The notes beneath the pieces were generated by a model. It worked only from the letters and a program-made list of their open reading frames with translations, was not told the DNA's origin and ran no database searches. Shown here one piece after another: positions 17,387 through 25,620 of a stretch of 64,000 nucleotides of DNA; position 1 is the stretch's first letter, and the number at the start of each line of letters is the position of its first letter. The stretch is taken from contig JAOAIT010000038.1 in the NCBI GenBank assembly GCA_026414565.1, positions 62,001-126,000 on the forward strand. Reading direction: 5' to 3'. Origin of the DNA: Verrucomicrobiia bacterium. Its GTDB lineage: Bacteria > Verrucomicrobiota > Verrucomicrobiia > Limisphaerales > Fontisphaeraceae. A program made the position numbers and the translations under genes.

Positions 17387-18691
17387 GTGGGAACACGGCC
17401 ATTGAAAATTGTGCAGATTACGCCCGGGGCGGGCGGCATGTATTGTGGCAACTGTTTCCGGGACAACGCCCTGGTGGCGGAGTGGCGGCGGCAGGGGCAC
17501 CAGGCGCTGATGGTGCCGTTGTACCTGCCTTTGAAACTGGATGAGGAGGATCAAAGTTCCGGCACCCCCATTTTTTTTGGCGGCATCAACGTGTATTTGG
17601 AGCAAAAGTTCCCCTGGCTCCAGAACATGCCGCGCTGGTTGCGGCGCGGCCTGGCCTCGCCCGCCTTGCTGCGCTGGGCCGCCGGCCGCGCGGCCAAAAC
17701 GCGCGCCAGTGAGGCGGGGGATTTGACCGTGTCCATGTTGCGCGGTGAGGAGGGGCATCAGAAGGCCGAACTGGAGGAGCTGGTGGAGTGGCTGGCCGGA
17801 CAGGGCCAGCCGGACGTGATCTGCCTGTCGAATGCCCTCCTCCTGGGGCTGGCGCCGCGCCTGAAACGGGACTTGCGCGCCCGGCTCGTCTGTCAGTTGA
17901 CCGGTGAGGACGGCTTTTTGGACGGTCTGCCGGAGCCGCATCGCGCCGAAGCCTGGCGACTCGTGCAGGAACGGGCGCGCGTGGTGGACGTATTCGTCTC
18001 ACCCTCGCGCTGGTTTGCCGGGATCATGGCCGGGCGGCTGCAGTTGCCGCCGGAGCGCATCCAAGTGGTGCCCCTGGGCCTCAATCTGGCGGGTTATCCG
18101 GCGGCCCCGGCCGGGCAATTTTCGCCGCCGGTCATCGGTTTTTTCGCGCGGATGTGCCGCGAAAAAGGGCTGCCGGTGCTGGTGGATGCCTTCTTGCATC
18201 TGCGCCAGCGTGGGCGGGTGCCGGCGGCGCGGTTGAAGATGGGCGGTGGTTGCGGCCCTTCAGATGAGCCGGTGGTCGAGGAACAAAAACGGAAACTGGC
18301 GGCCGCCGGCCTGGCGGAGGCGGTGGAGTTTCATCCCAACGTGAGCCGGGAGGAGAAAATCGCCTTTTTCAACGGGCTGACCCTTTTTAGTGTGCCGGTG
18401 CAGTACAACCAGTCTTTCGGGATGTTCTTGTTGGAGGCCATGGCGGCCGGCGTGCCGGTGGTGCAGCCGGCTACAGCGGCTTTTCCGGAGATTGTGCAGG
18501 CCACCGGCGGCGGTGTGGTAACCGCCCCCCACGCAGAGGCACTGGCCGAAGGCATGGAGAGCCTGTTGTTGAATCAGGAGCAATGGAGCCAGTTTGCCCG
18601 GGCGGCCCATCGGAGCGTGCACACCCAATACGCCATGCCGCACATCGCCCAAAGATTTATAGATACGGTAATGCAGGCGCCGACGGCTTGA
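17387..18691 (+). CDS. Glycosyltransferase family 4-like protein
   Basis: A 434-residue GT-B-fold enzyme. The N-terminal acceptor domain opens with IVQITPGAGGMYCGNCFRDN, and the C-terminal donor domain holds PPVIGFFARMCREKG, the hinge region, and the E-x7-E-like segment QSFGMFLLEAMAAGVPVVQP, where Glu residues hold the nucleotide sugar. Substrates are unknown. The opening G-A-G-G-x-x-CGNC is a recurring feature of one subfamily with conserved cysteines near the N-terminus. The start is a GTG at 17387, 11 bases after ispD; a TTG at 17402 is the alternative. The same strand and tight spacing with ispD and the polyprenyl synthase suggest a role near isoprenoid-lipid-linked glycans, but that is inference. 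Confidence 0.82.
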   Translation: MGTRPLKIVQITPGAGGMYCGNCFRDNALVAEWRRQGHQALMVPLYLPLKLDEEDQSSGTPIFFGGINVYLEQKFPWLQNMPRWLRRGLASPALLRWAAGRAAKTRASEAGDLTVSMLRGEEGHQKAELEELVEWLAGQGQPDVICLSNALLLGLAPRLKRDLRARLVCQLTGEDGFLDGLPEPHRAEAWRLVQERARVVDVFVSPSRWFAGIMAGRLQLPPERIQVVPLGLNLAGYPAAPAGQFSPPVIGFFARMCREKGLPVLVDAFLHLRQRGRVPAARLKMGGGCGPSDEPVVEEQKRKLAAAGLAEAVEFHPNVSREEKIAFFNGLTLFSVPVQYNQSFGMFLLEAMAAGVPVVQPATAAFPEIVQATGGGVVTAPHAEALAEGMESLLLNQEQWSQFARAAHRSVHTQYAMPHIAQRFIDTVMQAPTA

Positions 18692-18755
18692 AGCTGGCTA
18701 TCCCCAATTGTTTCCTGGTTTGACTTGGGGGACAAGCGCACTTAAGTTTGAGGGA

Positions 18756-19808
18756 ATGTTAGCAGCCGAAACAAAGGCGGCCCAAGGCTCCCCGCCTGCG
18801 GCAGCCGGGGTGAATTTATCGCACGCCTGGAAGACCCTTTCTGCGCCGGTGGGGCCGTTTCTGGAGGAGGTCAGCACCCGGCTTACCGCCCAGGTGGCGG
18901 CCTTCGATCCGGAGATTGCCGCCTACGCCGCCGAAGCCCTGCAGAGCCAGGGCAAGCAATTACGGCCGGTGCTGGTGGGGTTAAGCGGCCGGTCGCTGGG
19001 CGAATTGACCGAAGCCCATGTCACGGTGGCGGTCATCATTGAGATGGTCCATTTGGCCACCCTGGTGCATGATGATGTACTGGATGAAGCCCAGGTGCGC
19101 CGTGGCCAGCCCACCCTGGCGGCCCATTGGGGCAATGACATCTCGGTGCTGGTGGGTGACTGCCTGTTTGCCCACGCCTTGCAACTGGCCGCCAGTTTTC
19201 CCACCACCGAGGTATGCCGCGCCGTTTCCGCCTCCACCAATACGGTGTGTGCCGGGGAGATTTTGCAGACCCGGCAGCGCCGGAACTTCAACTTTTCGCA
19301 GCAGGAATATTTCAAGGTGGTGGGCATGAAGACCGGCGAGCTGTTTGCGCTGTCGTGCGACATGGGCGCCTATTTAAGCCGGGCCAAGCCTGCCCAGCGC
19401 GAGGCTTTGCGGGCGTTTGGCATGGCGCTGGGGACGGCCTACCAGGTGTATGATGATTGCGTGGATTTGTTTGCCTCGGAAGCGGAGGCGCGCAAGTCCC
19501 TGGGGACGGATCTGGCCAAGGGCAAGTTAACCCTGCCGGTCTTGCTTTTGTTGGAACGCCTGGAGCCGGCCCAGCGTCAAAAGGTGCAGGAATGGATTGA
19601 GCACTGGCATCCGGCGCGGCTGCGGGACTTGTTGCACATCATGGCCCGGCACGAGGCGCTGGAAGGGGCGGTGGCGGCCATTCAACAGCGGTTGGGTGAG
19701 GCACGGCAACACCTGCGGATGGTGCCGGCCACCCCCAGCCGGCAGGGTTTGGAAGGGCTGGCCGATCTGCTGGGGCGGCAGGCCGAAGCCCTGAGGAATA
19801 CCGAATAA
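18756..19808 (+). CDS. Trans-isoprenyl diphosphate (polyprenyl) synthase
   Basis: A 350-residue all-helical prenyltransferase that extends allylic diphosphates with isopentenyl diphosphate, giving side chains for quinones or similar lipids. Both Asp-rich magnesium-binding motifs are present: DDVLD (residues 106-110) followed by RRG, and DDCVD (233-237). Other family features are GKQLRP (about 66-71) near the start and LGTDLAKGKLTLPVL after the second motif. Length and the GKxxRP start fit the long-chain (IspB/HepT-like) branch; product length cannot be stated. The ATG at 18756 with an upstream GAGGG is preferred to a TTG 48 bases earlier. An ECF sigma gene follows after 7 bases. Confidence 0.88.
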   Translation: MLAAETKAAQGSPPAAAGVNLSHAWKTLSAPVGPFLEEVSTRLTAQVAAFDPEIAAYAAEALQSQGKQLRPVLVGLSGRSLGELTEAHVTVAVIIEMVHLATLVHDDVLDEAQVRRGQPTLAAHWGNDISVLVGDCLFAHALQLAASFPTTEVCRAVSASTNTVCAGEILQTRQRRNFNFSQQEYFKVVGMKTGELFALSCDMGAYLSRAKPAQREALRAFGMALGTAYQVYDDCVDLFASEAEARKSLGTDLAKGKLTLPVLLLLERLEPAQRQKVQEWIEHWHPARLRDLLHIMARHEALEGAVAAIQQRLGEARQHLRMVPATPSRQGLEGLADLLGRQAEALRNTE

Positions 19809-19815
19809 TGCGCCC

Positions 19816-20454
19816 ATGATTATGAGCGATGCTTCCCCAGGCCGGGCCGCCTCCCCGGCGGCAGCCAGCGGCAGCCCGCCGCGGCCGGTGGACGATTTAA
19901 CCCTGGTGCGCCGCGCGCAGCGCGGGGATTTGGAGGCGTTTGACCAGTTGATCCAGCGGTATCAGGAGCGGATTTATTCGGCCATTTATCACATGACGGC
20001 CAATCATGAGGACGCCAATGACCTCGCGCAGGAGACCTTCATCAAGGCGTATCGGGCGCTGCCGTCCTTCAAAGGGGATGCCACCTTTTTCACGTGGCTG
20101 TATCGGATTGCGGTCAATAAAACGCTGAATTATTTGCGCCAGCGCAAAAACCGGGTGCATCTGAGCCTGAATGATCTGGATGCGCAGGTGGAGAATGATC
20201 CCGATTTGGTGGCCTTGATCAGTGATAAGACACCGCGGCGTGATCTCAACCTGGCCGAGCTGCAGGAAAAATTGAACAAGGCCATGTTGAAGTTGTCAGA
20301 TACTCATAGAATGGTGGTCACGTTGCATGACATCCAGGGGTTGCCGCACGAGGAAATCGCGCGGATCATGGATTGCAACGAGGGCACCGTGCGCTCGCGC
20401 CTGTTTTATGCGCGGCAACAACTGCAAGCCTATTTGGCCGAGTTTTTGACCTGA
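19816..20454 (+). CDS. ECF-type RNA polymerase sigma factor (RpoE-like)
   Basis: A 212-residue sigma-70 family protein with only regions 2 and 4. Region 2 spans about residues 30-105 (FDQLIQRYQERIYSAIYH, DANDLAQETFIKAYRAL, FFTWLYRIAVNKTLNYLR), and region 4 spans about 145-205 (LSDTHRMVVTLHDIQGLPHE, then EEIARIMDCNEGTVRSRLFYARQQL). The start could be the ATG at 19816 or the one at 19822. The gene ends one base before the start of a short single-membrane-segment protein, the usual sigma/anti-sigma arrangement. The spacing to the polyprenyl synthase upstream (7 bp) suggests read-through from that gene. Confidence 0.9.
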   Translation: MIMSDASPGRAASPAAASGSPPRPVDDLTLVRRAQRGDLEAFDQLIQRYQERIYSAIYHMTANHEDANDLAQETFIKAYRALPSFKGDATFFTWLYRIAVNKTLNYLRQRKNRVHLSLNDLDAQVENDPDLVALISDKTPRRDLNLAELQEKLNKAMLKLSDTHRMVVTLHDIQGLPHEEIARIMDCNEGTVRSRLFYARQQLQAYLAEFLT

Positions 20455-20455
20455 T

Positions 20456-20965
20456 ATGAGCATGCCCCAGCCACAGGATGAGTTTGCGCGGCTGCGCCAA
20501 CTGCTCGCCCTGAAGCGGCATGAACAGCCGCCGCCGGGATATTTTCAGAACTTTTCCCACCAGGTCATGGCGCGCATCAATGCGGTGGAAGGCGACGCGG
20601 AAAGTGCCTGGCTGTTGCGTTTTTGGAACGCGCTGACCACCCGCCCGCTGTGGTCCGGCCTGGCGGCGGCGGGCGCCTGCGGTGTGTTGGTGGGAGGATT
20701 GATGCTGCTGCGGACACCTGACCCGGTGGCCTCCCAAACCCTCCTGCCGGCGGGGCCTGGCGTTCCGGGCCTTGCCACCCCGGCGGGCGGCCTGAGTGCC
20801 TCGGCCGGTTTTGCGGAGCAACTGGCGCAAGGCGGATCTTCGCCCGCCGCTGCCGCCACTGAGCCCAACAGCACCAATCCCGTGGCGTCCGGCCTGGCCA
20901 GTCCCTCGCTGTTCTTCACTCCGCGTTTGAATGTAGAAAAAGCCAGCTTCAGCCCCAATCAATAA
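20456..20965 (+). CDS. Single-pass membrane protein, possible anti-sigma factor
   Basis: A 169-residue protein starting one base after the ECF sigma stop codon. An N-terminal soluble helical part (residues 1-60, with the segment PPPGYFQNFSHQVMARI) is followed by one membrane segment (about 66-86) and a Pro/Ala/Gly-rich extracytoplasmic tail. The topology and position fit an anti-sigma factor holding the sigma factor at the membrane. There is no H-x3-C-x2-C zinc motif, so it is not a classical ZAS protein. I do not recognise the family; the role rests on context. Confidence 0.6.
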   Translation: MSMPQPQDEFARLRQLLALKRHEQPPPGYFQNFSHQVMARINAVEGDAESAWLLRFWNALTTRPLWSGLAAAGACGVLVGGLMLLRTPDPVASQTLLPAGPGVPGLATPAGGLSASAGFAEQLAQGGSSPAAAATEPNSTNPVASGLASPSLFFTPRLNVEKASFSPNQ

Positions 20966-20994
20966 AAGCATGGGCCTCAGCCCGTGGCCGGGGC

Positions 20995-22311
20995 CTAAAA
21001 ACTTGAGCTGGAGGGCGGGGAAGCAAGCCGGCGCCGCCAGTATTTGTCCACCACGGCCGCCGTCACCAGGTCCGCCGCCACATTAAGAGTGGTGCGGGCC
21101 ATGTCCAGCAGGCGGTCGGCCCCCAACACCAGCGCCAGCCCTTCCGGCGGCACACCAAAGGTCAGCAGCAGACCCGCAATCAAGGGCAATGACCCCCCGG
21201 GGATGCCGGCCACGGCCACGGCGCTCAAGACGGTCATCACCAGCAGCAGCCCTTGCATGCCCAGGGACAAGGGCACCCCATAGACCTGCGCCACAAACAG
21301 CACCACGCATCCCTCATACAACGCCGTGCCGCTCATGTTCAACGTGGCTCCCAGCGGCAGGACAAAGCCCGCCACCGGCGCCGAAATGCCAAGGGACTCA
21401 CGGCTGGCCGCCAGGCTGGCCGGGAGGGTGGCGCTGCTTGAACTGGTGGAAAAGGCGGTGATGAGGACGGTGCGAATGGCCTTGAAAAAGGCCCAGGGTG
21501 ATCGCCCGGCCAGCCATTTGAGCCAGAGCGCCAGGAAGCCAAAGAGGTGCAAGGTCATGACCCCCAGGCATACGAGCACAAAGCCAATCAGGGCACTCAA
21601 GACGGGCAGCCCGGCTTTGACCACGGTGCTAAAGATTATGGCCGGCACGGCCAGGGGGGCCAGATACATGGCCCAGCGCACCAGTTGCAACATCAGCGTG
21701 CTGACCAGCTCCAGTCCCTGATGCAGCCGGGCGCGGCTGGCCTCGGGCAGGCGCGTGCCGGCAGCGCCGAGCAGCAGCGCCAGCACCATGAGCGGCAACA
21801 GTTGAAATTCCACAATCGCCTTGAGCAGGTTGCGGGGCAGGAGCAGGTCCACCACGGCGCGGAAACTGGTGAGGGGTTGGGCCGCCACTGTTTCGAGCGT
21901 GGCGGAGGCTGTCGGGCCAAATTCCCGCAACAGTTGTTGGCGGGTTTCGGCGGGCAAAGCGGTGCCGGGGACGAGCCAGTTCATCGCCATCAATCCCAGG
22001 GCCACCCCCACGGCCATGTTGGCGGCAAAGAGCAGGGCCACCCGCCAGCTCAAACCTCCCAGCCCGCCCTGGTTGCCGAGCTGGAGCACTCCCTGGGCCA
22101 GCGTGGAAAAAACCAGCGGCACCACGGCCCAGAAAAGCAGGTGCAGGAAAATCCGGCCCAGGGGATCCAGCACGGCGGTGGCAAAACGCTGGGTTTGCGC
22201 CAGCCAGGCGGGATGAGTTTCCCCGTACCACGCCGCCGCCGCGCCTGCCAGCAGCCCTCCGGCCAGTGCGGCCAGGATGAAGGTGCCCAGGCGATGTGAA
22301 GCCGGGTTCAC
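20995..22311 (-). CDS. Dicarboxylate/amino acid:cation symporter (DAACS family)
   Basis: A 438-residue secondary transporter of the GltP/DctA fold with about eight membrane segments and two re-entrant hairpins. The first hairpin holds the serine-rich tip SSSSATLPASL. The transport-domain motif usually written NMDGT reads NMSGTALYEG here, so a conserved Asp is replaced by Ser. The second hairpin follows at VAVAGIPGGSLPLIAGLL, and the last helix has DRLLDMARTTLNVAADL, with the Asp and Asn of the substrate site. The Arg of the acidic-substrate site is replaced by a Thr-Thr context, so glutamate or aspartate should not be assumed. It is convergent with the candidate anti-sigma gene and only 3 bp from the DUF1015 gene upstream. 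Confidence 0.88.
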   Translation of the reverse strand: MNPASHRLGTFILAALAGGLLAGAAAAWYGETHPAWLAQTQRFATAVLDPLGRIFLHLLFWAVVPLVFSTLAQGVLQLGNQGGLGGLSWRVALLFAANMAVGVALGLMAMNWLVPGTALPAETRQQLLREFGPTASATLETVAAQPLTSFRAVVDLLLPRNLLKAIVEFQLLPLMVLALLLGAAGTRLPEASRARLHQGLELVSTLMLQLVRWAMYLAPLAVPAIIFSTVVKAGLPVLSALIGFVLVCLGVMTLHLFGFLALWLKWLAGRSPWAFFKAIRTVLITAFSTSSSSATLPASLAASRESLGISAPVAGFVLPLGATLNMSGTALYEGCVVLFVAQVYGVPLSLGMQGLLLVMTVLSAVAVAGIPGGSLPLIAGLLLTFGVPPEGLALVLGADRLLDMARTTLNVAADLVTAAVVDKYWRRRLASPPSSSSF

Positions 22312-22314
22312 GGC

Positions 22315-23526
22315 TTAAACCAGGTGAATAAAGAGAGCGTCGCGCAACTTGGGTTCAAACCAGGTGCTCTTCGGGGGCATGATTCCCCCTTCGTCCGCCA
22401 CCTGCATCAAGTCCTCGATGGTGGTGGGATGGAGCGAGAAAGCCGCGGCATATTCCCCGCTATTCACCAGGCGCTCCAATTCGGCCGTGCCGCGGATGCC
22501 GCCGATGAAAGCGATGCGCTGGCTGGTGCGGGGATTGTCTATGCCAAAAATGGGTCCCAGCACAAGGCGTTGCAAGAGCGCCGCGTCCAGGCGCTCCACG
22601 GCCTGGGAGGTGGCGGTGACGCCCGCTTTCCAGCGCAGCCGGTGCCAGCGGCCCTCCACATACAGGCTGAGTTCGTGTTTTTCGGCCGGTTGGGCGGAGC
22701 TTCCGGGCAGCACCTCCAGCACGGTATGCAGACGTTGCCACAAGGCGGCCGGCGTCAGGCCGTTCAAATCTTTGAGCACCCGGTTGTAGGGGAGGATTTG
22801 CATTTGATGATGCGGGAAAATCACGGCTAAAAACCAGGCCGCCGGGCCGCCCCCCCGTTTTTGATGAAGACGCGCCGCCGCCGCCGTGCGGTGATGGCCA
22901 TCAGCAATATAGAGCGCGGGAATCGCCGCGAAGGCACGCTGGATGAACTCGAGGTCCGCCGGCTCGCGCAGGGTCCAGGCGGCATGGTGGATGCCATCGG
23001 GTGCCGTAAATTCGACTTCGGGGTATTCGGCAATTTTACGGGCGATGAAATCGTCCAGGGCGGGCTGGGCGCGATACACAAGAAAGGCCGGTCCGGTTTG
23101 CGCGCCCACCACTTCGATATGGCGCAGGCGGTCGTCCTCCTTGTCCGGTCGGGTCAGCTCGTGCTTTTTGATCTGGCCTTCGAGGTAGGCGGCGCAACTG
23201 GCCACCGCCACCAGGCCGGTCTGCACGTGGCGGCCCATGCGCTGCTGATATAAATAATAGGCCGGCGCTTTTTCCTGCACCAGGGCGCCTGCGCGCAGCA
23301 ACCGCTGGAAATGCTCGCGGCCGCGGGCATAGACCTCGGGAGCGTAGGGGTCGTGATGGGGGGGGAATTCAATCTCAGGCTTGCTGACCCACAGGAAACT
23401 CAACGGATTGCCTTCGGCGAGGGCGCGCGCTTCCTCCGTGGAAAGCACGTCGTAGGGCGGCGCACAAATGCGCGCTGCCAGTTCGGGACGTGGGCGGACC
23501 GCCGCAAATGGTTGAATCAGACCCAT
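22315..23526 (-). CDS. DUF1015 family protein
   Basis: A 403-residue cytoplasmic protein matching the DUF1015 family over its whole length. Visible features: start MGLIQPFAAVRPRPELAAR followed by APPYDVLSTEEARA, the central YIADGHHRTAAAARLH, and the C-terminal PKSTWFEPKLRDALFIHLV. The ADGHHR segment resembles a metal or phosphate site of the ParB/sulfiredoxin-like type, but no function is established for the family, which is common in anaerobes and in Planctomycetota/Verrucomicrobiota. Its stop lies 3 bp from the transporter start on the same strand, so the two are probably one operon. Confidence 0.85.
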   Translation of the reverse strand: MGLIQPFAAVRPRPELAARICAPPYDVLSTEEARALAEGNPLSFLWVSKPEIEFPPHHDPYAPEVYARGREHFQRLLRAGALVQEKAPAYYLYQQRMGRHVQTGLVAVASCAAYLEGQIKKHELTRPDKEDDRLRHIEVVGAQTGPAFLVYRAQPALDDFIARKIAEYPEVEFTAPDGIHHAAWTLREPADLEFIQRAFAAIPALYIADGHHRTAAAARLHQKRGGGPAAWFLAVIFPHHQMQILPYNRVLKDLNGLTPAALWQRLHTVLEVLPGSSAQPAEKHELSLYVEGRWHRLRWKAGVTATSQAVERLDAALLQRLVLGPIFGIDNPRTSQRIAFIGGIRGTAELERLVNSGEYAAAFSLHPTTIEDLMQVADEGGIMPPKSTWFEPKLRDALFIHLV

Positions 23527-23725
23527 AAGATCGTTCAGGTGGGCGAAACATTAGCCTGCTTCGGCCAAAGTGCACGTGATTTTTTGGGGGGATAGCCCCC
23601 AGGGATTTCTTCTGCGCAGGCTGCGGCGCGGGGGCGCAGCTCACGGACTCGGGCCGGGATCACCGGCCTGCAGCCCTGCGGATTTCCGTTTGAGTTTTCA
23701 ACGCCCCCCGGTACACTTCGGCACG

Positions 23726-25042
23726 ATGAGCCTTGTTGAAAAAGTCCGGCAGGCTGGCGTGGTGGGCGCAGGCGGCGGCGGCTTTCCCACCCATGTCAAA
23801 CTGGCCGCCCGGGCCGATACCGTGATTGCCAACGGCGCCGAGTGCGAGCCGTTGTTGCACAAGGATGCCGTGGTGATGGAGGAATGGGCGGCGGAGCTGC
23901 GCGAGGGGATGTTGCTGGCCATGGAGGCGGTGGGGGCGAAGACCGGGGTCATCGGCATCAAGGCCAAGAAAAAGAAAGCCATTGAAGCCGTCACCCGGGC
24001 CATCGCCGGCACCTCCCTGCGGCTGGAATTGCTGGGTGATTATTACCCCTCCGGCGATGAGTATGATTTGGTGTACACGGTGACGGGGCGGCTCATACCG
24101 CCGCAGGGGATTCCGTTGAATGTGGGGGTGGTGGTCAACAATGTGGAGACCTTTGTCAATGTGGCCCGGGCCGCCCGCGGGCAGCCGGTCACGCACAAGA
24201 TGGTGACCATTGCGGGGGCGGTGCGTGAGCCGTGCACCCTGCTGGTGCCGGTGGGGGTCTCGTGGCGCGAGTGTCTGGAGGCCGCCGGCGGGGCAACTAC
24301 GGGCGAGCCGGTGCTCTGCATTGGCGGGTTGATGATGGGCCAGACCACCCTGGATTTGGACACGCCGGTGACCAAGACCGCCACCGGCGTGGTGGTGCTG
24401 CCCCGCGAGCATCATATCATTCAACGCAAACTGAATCCCCAGCCGCGCATGGCGCAGATTGGCAAGTCGGCCTGCGATCAATGCCGGTATTGCACGGAGT
24501 TCTGCCCGCGCTATCTGCTGGGTTACGCCGTGGAGCCGCATCAGGTGATGCGCAGCCTGGCCTTCACGTCCACCGGCGCGGAGTATTGGAATCAATGGGC
24601 GGCGTTATGCTGCTCGTGCGGACTGTGCACGCTGTATGCCTGCCCGGAGGAGCTTTATCCCAAAGAGGCCTGCGACGATGCCAAGGCGGCCATGCGCCGC
24701 GCCAACCAGAAATGGAGCGGCAAGATGGAGGTGCAGGTGCATCCCCTGCGGGAGGGGCGGCGGGTGCCCATTCAAGCGCTGACGCGCAAACTGCACGTGC
24801 AGGACTATGATATGCCCGCGCCGCTGCGCGAGTGGGCGGGACGGCCGCGGGAACTGCGGCTGCTGCTTAAACAACACGCTGGCGCGCCCGCCCAGCCGCA
24901 GGTCAAGGTGGGCGAGCTCGTCAAAGCCGGTCAGGTGGTCGCGGCCCCGCCGGCCCATGCGCTGGGAGCCGTGGTGCACGCCCCGCTGGCGGGGCGGGTG
25001 ACGGCGGTGAACTCGGAAAGCCTGACTCTGGCGGTGGCATGA
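23726..25042 (+). CDS. pduS: PduS/RnfC-like iron-sulfur flavoprotein
   Basis: A 438-residue electron-transfer protein related to PduS (cobalamin reductase of propanediol microcompartments) and RnfC. It opens with the nucleotide/flavin segment GAGGGGFPTHVKL and NGAECEPLLHKD, followed by the SLBB-type region. Two 4Fe-4S sites follow: Cys250, 253, 256, 260 (CDQCRYCTEFC) and Cys295/296, 298, 301, 306 (CCSCGLCTLYAC). A C-terminal lipoyl-like barrel ends the protein (VKVGELVKAGQVVA, APLAGRVTAV). The start at 23726 is set by alignment of the GGGGFP region; a longer frame upstream lacks family features. It is first in a cluster with a PduT-like protein and an aldehyde dehydrogenase, and probably passes electrons from NADH via flavin to the PduT cluster. 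Confidence 0.85.
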   Translation: MSLVEKVRQAGVVGAGGGGFPTHVKLAARADTVIANGAECEPLLHKDAVVMEEWAAELREGMLLAMEAVGAKTGVIGIKAKKKKAIEAVTRAIAGTSLRLELLGDYYPSGDEYDLVYTVTGRLIPPQGIPLNVGVVVNNVETFVNVARAARGQPVTHKMVTIAGAVREPCTLLVPVGVSWRECLEAAGGATTGEPVLCIGGLMMGQTTLDLDTPVTKTATGVVVLPREHHIIQRKLNPQPRMAQIGKSACDQCRYCTEFCPRYLLGYAVEPHQVMRSLAFTSTGAEYWNQWAALCCSCGLCTLYACPEELYPKEACDDAKAAMRRANQKWSGKMEVQVHPLREGRRVPIQALTRKLHVQDYDMPAPLREWAGRPRELRLLLKQHAGAPAQPQVKVGELVKAGQVVAAPPAHALGAVVHAPLAGRVTAVNSESLTLAVA

Positions 25043-25060
25043 GCCTGAAAGCTTGTTTCC

Positions 25061-25612
25061 ATGAAAGAGAAATCCATCGGTTTGATTGAGTTGTCCAGTG
25101 TGGCCAGTGGTTTTCTGGTGGCCGATACCATGCTCAAGGCGGGCAATGTGCGCCTGATTTTGTCGCGCTCCATCTGCTCCGGGAAATACATGGTGCTCAT
25201 TGGTGGAGATGCCGCGGCGGTGCGCAGCGCGGTGGAATCGGGCGCGGCGGCGGCCAACGGCTGTTTGATTGATCAATTCGTCATCACCAACGTGCACGAG
25301 GATGTCATCGCCGCGCTGGGCCGGACGCATCCCGGGGAGCCTACGGGCGCGCTGGGCATCCTGGAATCGTTCAATGTGGCCACGTTGTTGCAGGCGGCGG
25401 ATGCGGCGGCCAAGGCGGCCAGCGTCACGCTCATGGAAATCCGCCTGGCCATGGCCCTGGGAGGCAAGGCCTTTGTGACCATGACCGGCGATGTCGGCTC
25501 GGTGCAGGCGGCGGTGGCGGCGGGCAAAAAGATTATCGCCGATGCCGGGGTGCTGGTGAATGCCGTGGTCATTTCCCGCCCGCATCCGGAGGTGTATCGG
25601 GAAGTCATCTAA
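25061..25612 (+). CDS. pduT: Tandem-BMC-domain protein, PduT-like (iron-sulfur trimer)
   Basis: A 183-residue protein made of two bacterial-microcompartment domains (about 4-90 and 95-180), as in BMC-T shell trimers. Domain 1 reads SIGLIELSSVASGFLVADTM and IGGDAAAVRSAVESG; domain 2 reads ALGILESFNVATLLQAADAA and TGDVGSVQAAVAAGKKI. Cys39 in SRSICSGKY sits where PduT has the Cys that holds a 4Fe-4S cluster at the trimer centre, so a redox function is likely. PduT binds PduS in the known system, and here the two genes are 18 bp apart. No BMC-H hexamer or BMC-P pentamer gene lies in the window, so a closed shell cannot be built from this locus alone. Confidence 0.88.
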   Translation: MKEKSIGLIELSSVASGFLVADTMLKAGNVRLILSRSICSGKYMVLIGGDAAAVRSAVESGAAAANGCLIDQFVITNVHEDVIAALGRTHPGEPTGALGILESFNVATLLQAADAAAKAASVTLMEIRLAMALGGKAFVTMTGDVGSVQAAVAAGKKIIADAGVLVNAVVISRPHPEVYREVI

Positions 25613-25620
25613 TAATCCGC

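Noticed and set aside
23586-23600. GGGGG-loop-CCCCC hairpin between DUF1015 and the pduS-like gene
   Set aside because: It looked like a terminator, but neither strand has a T-run after the stem; the T-run lies before the stem on the plus strand.
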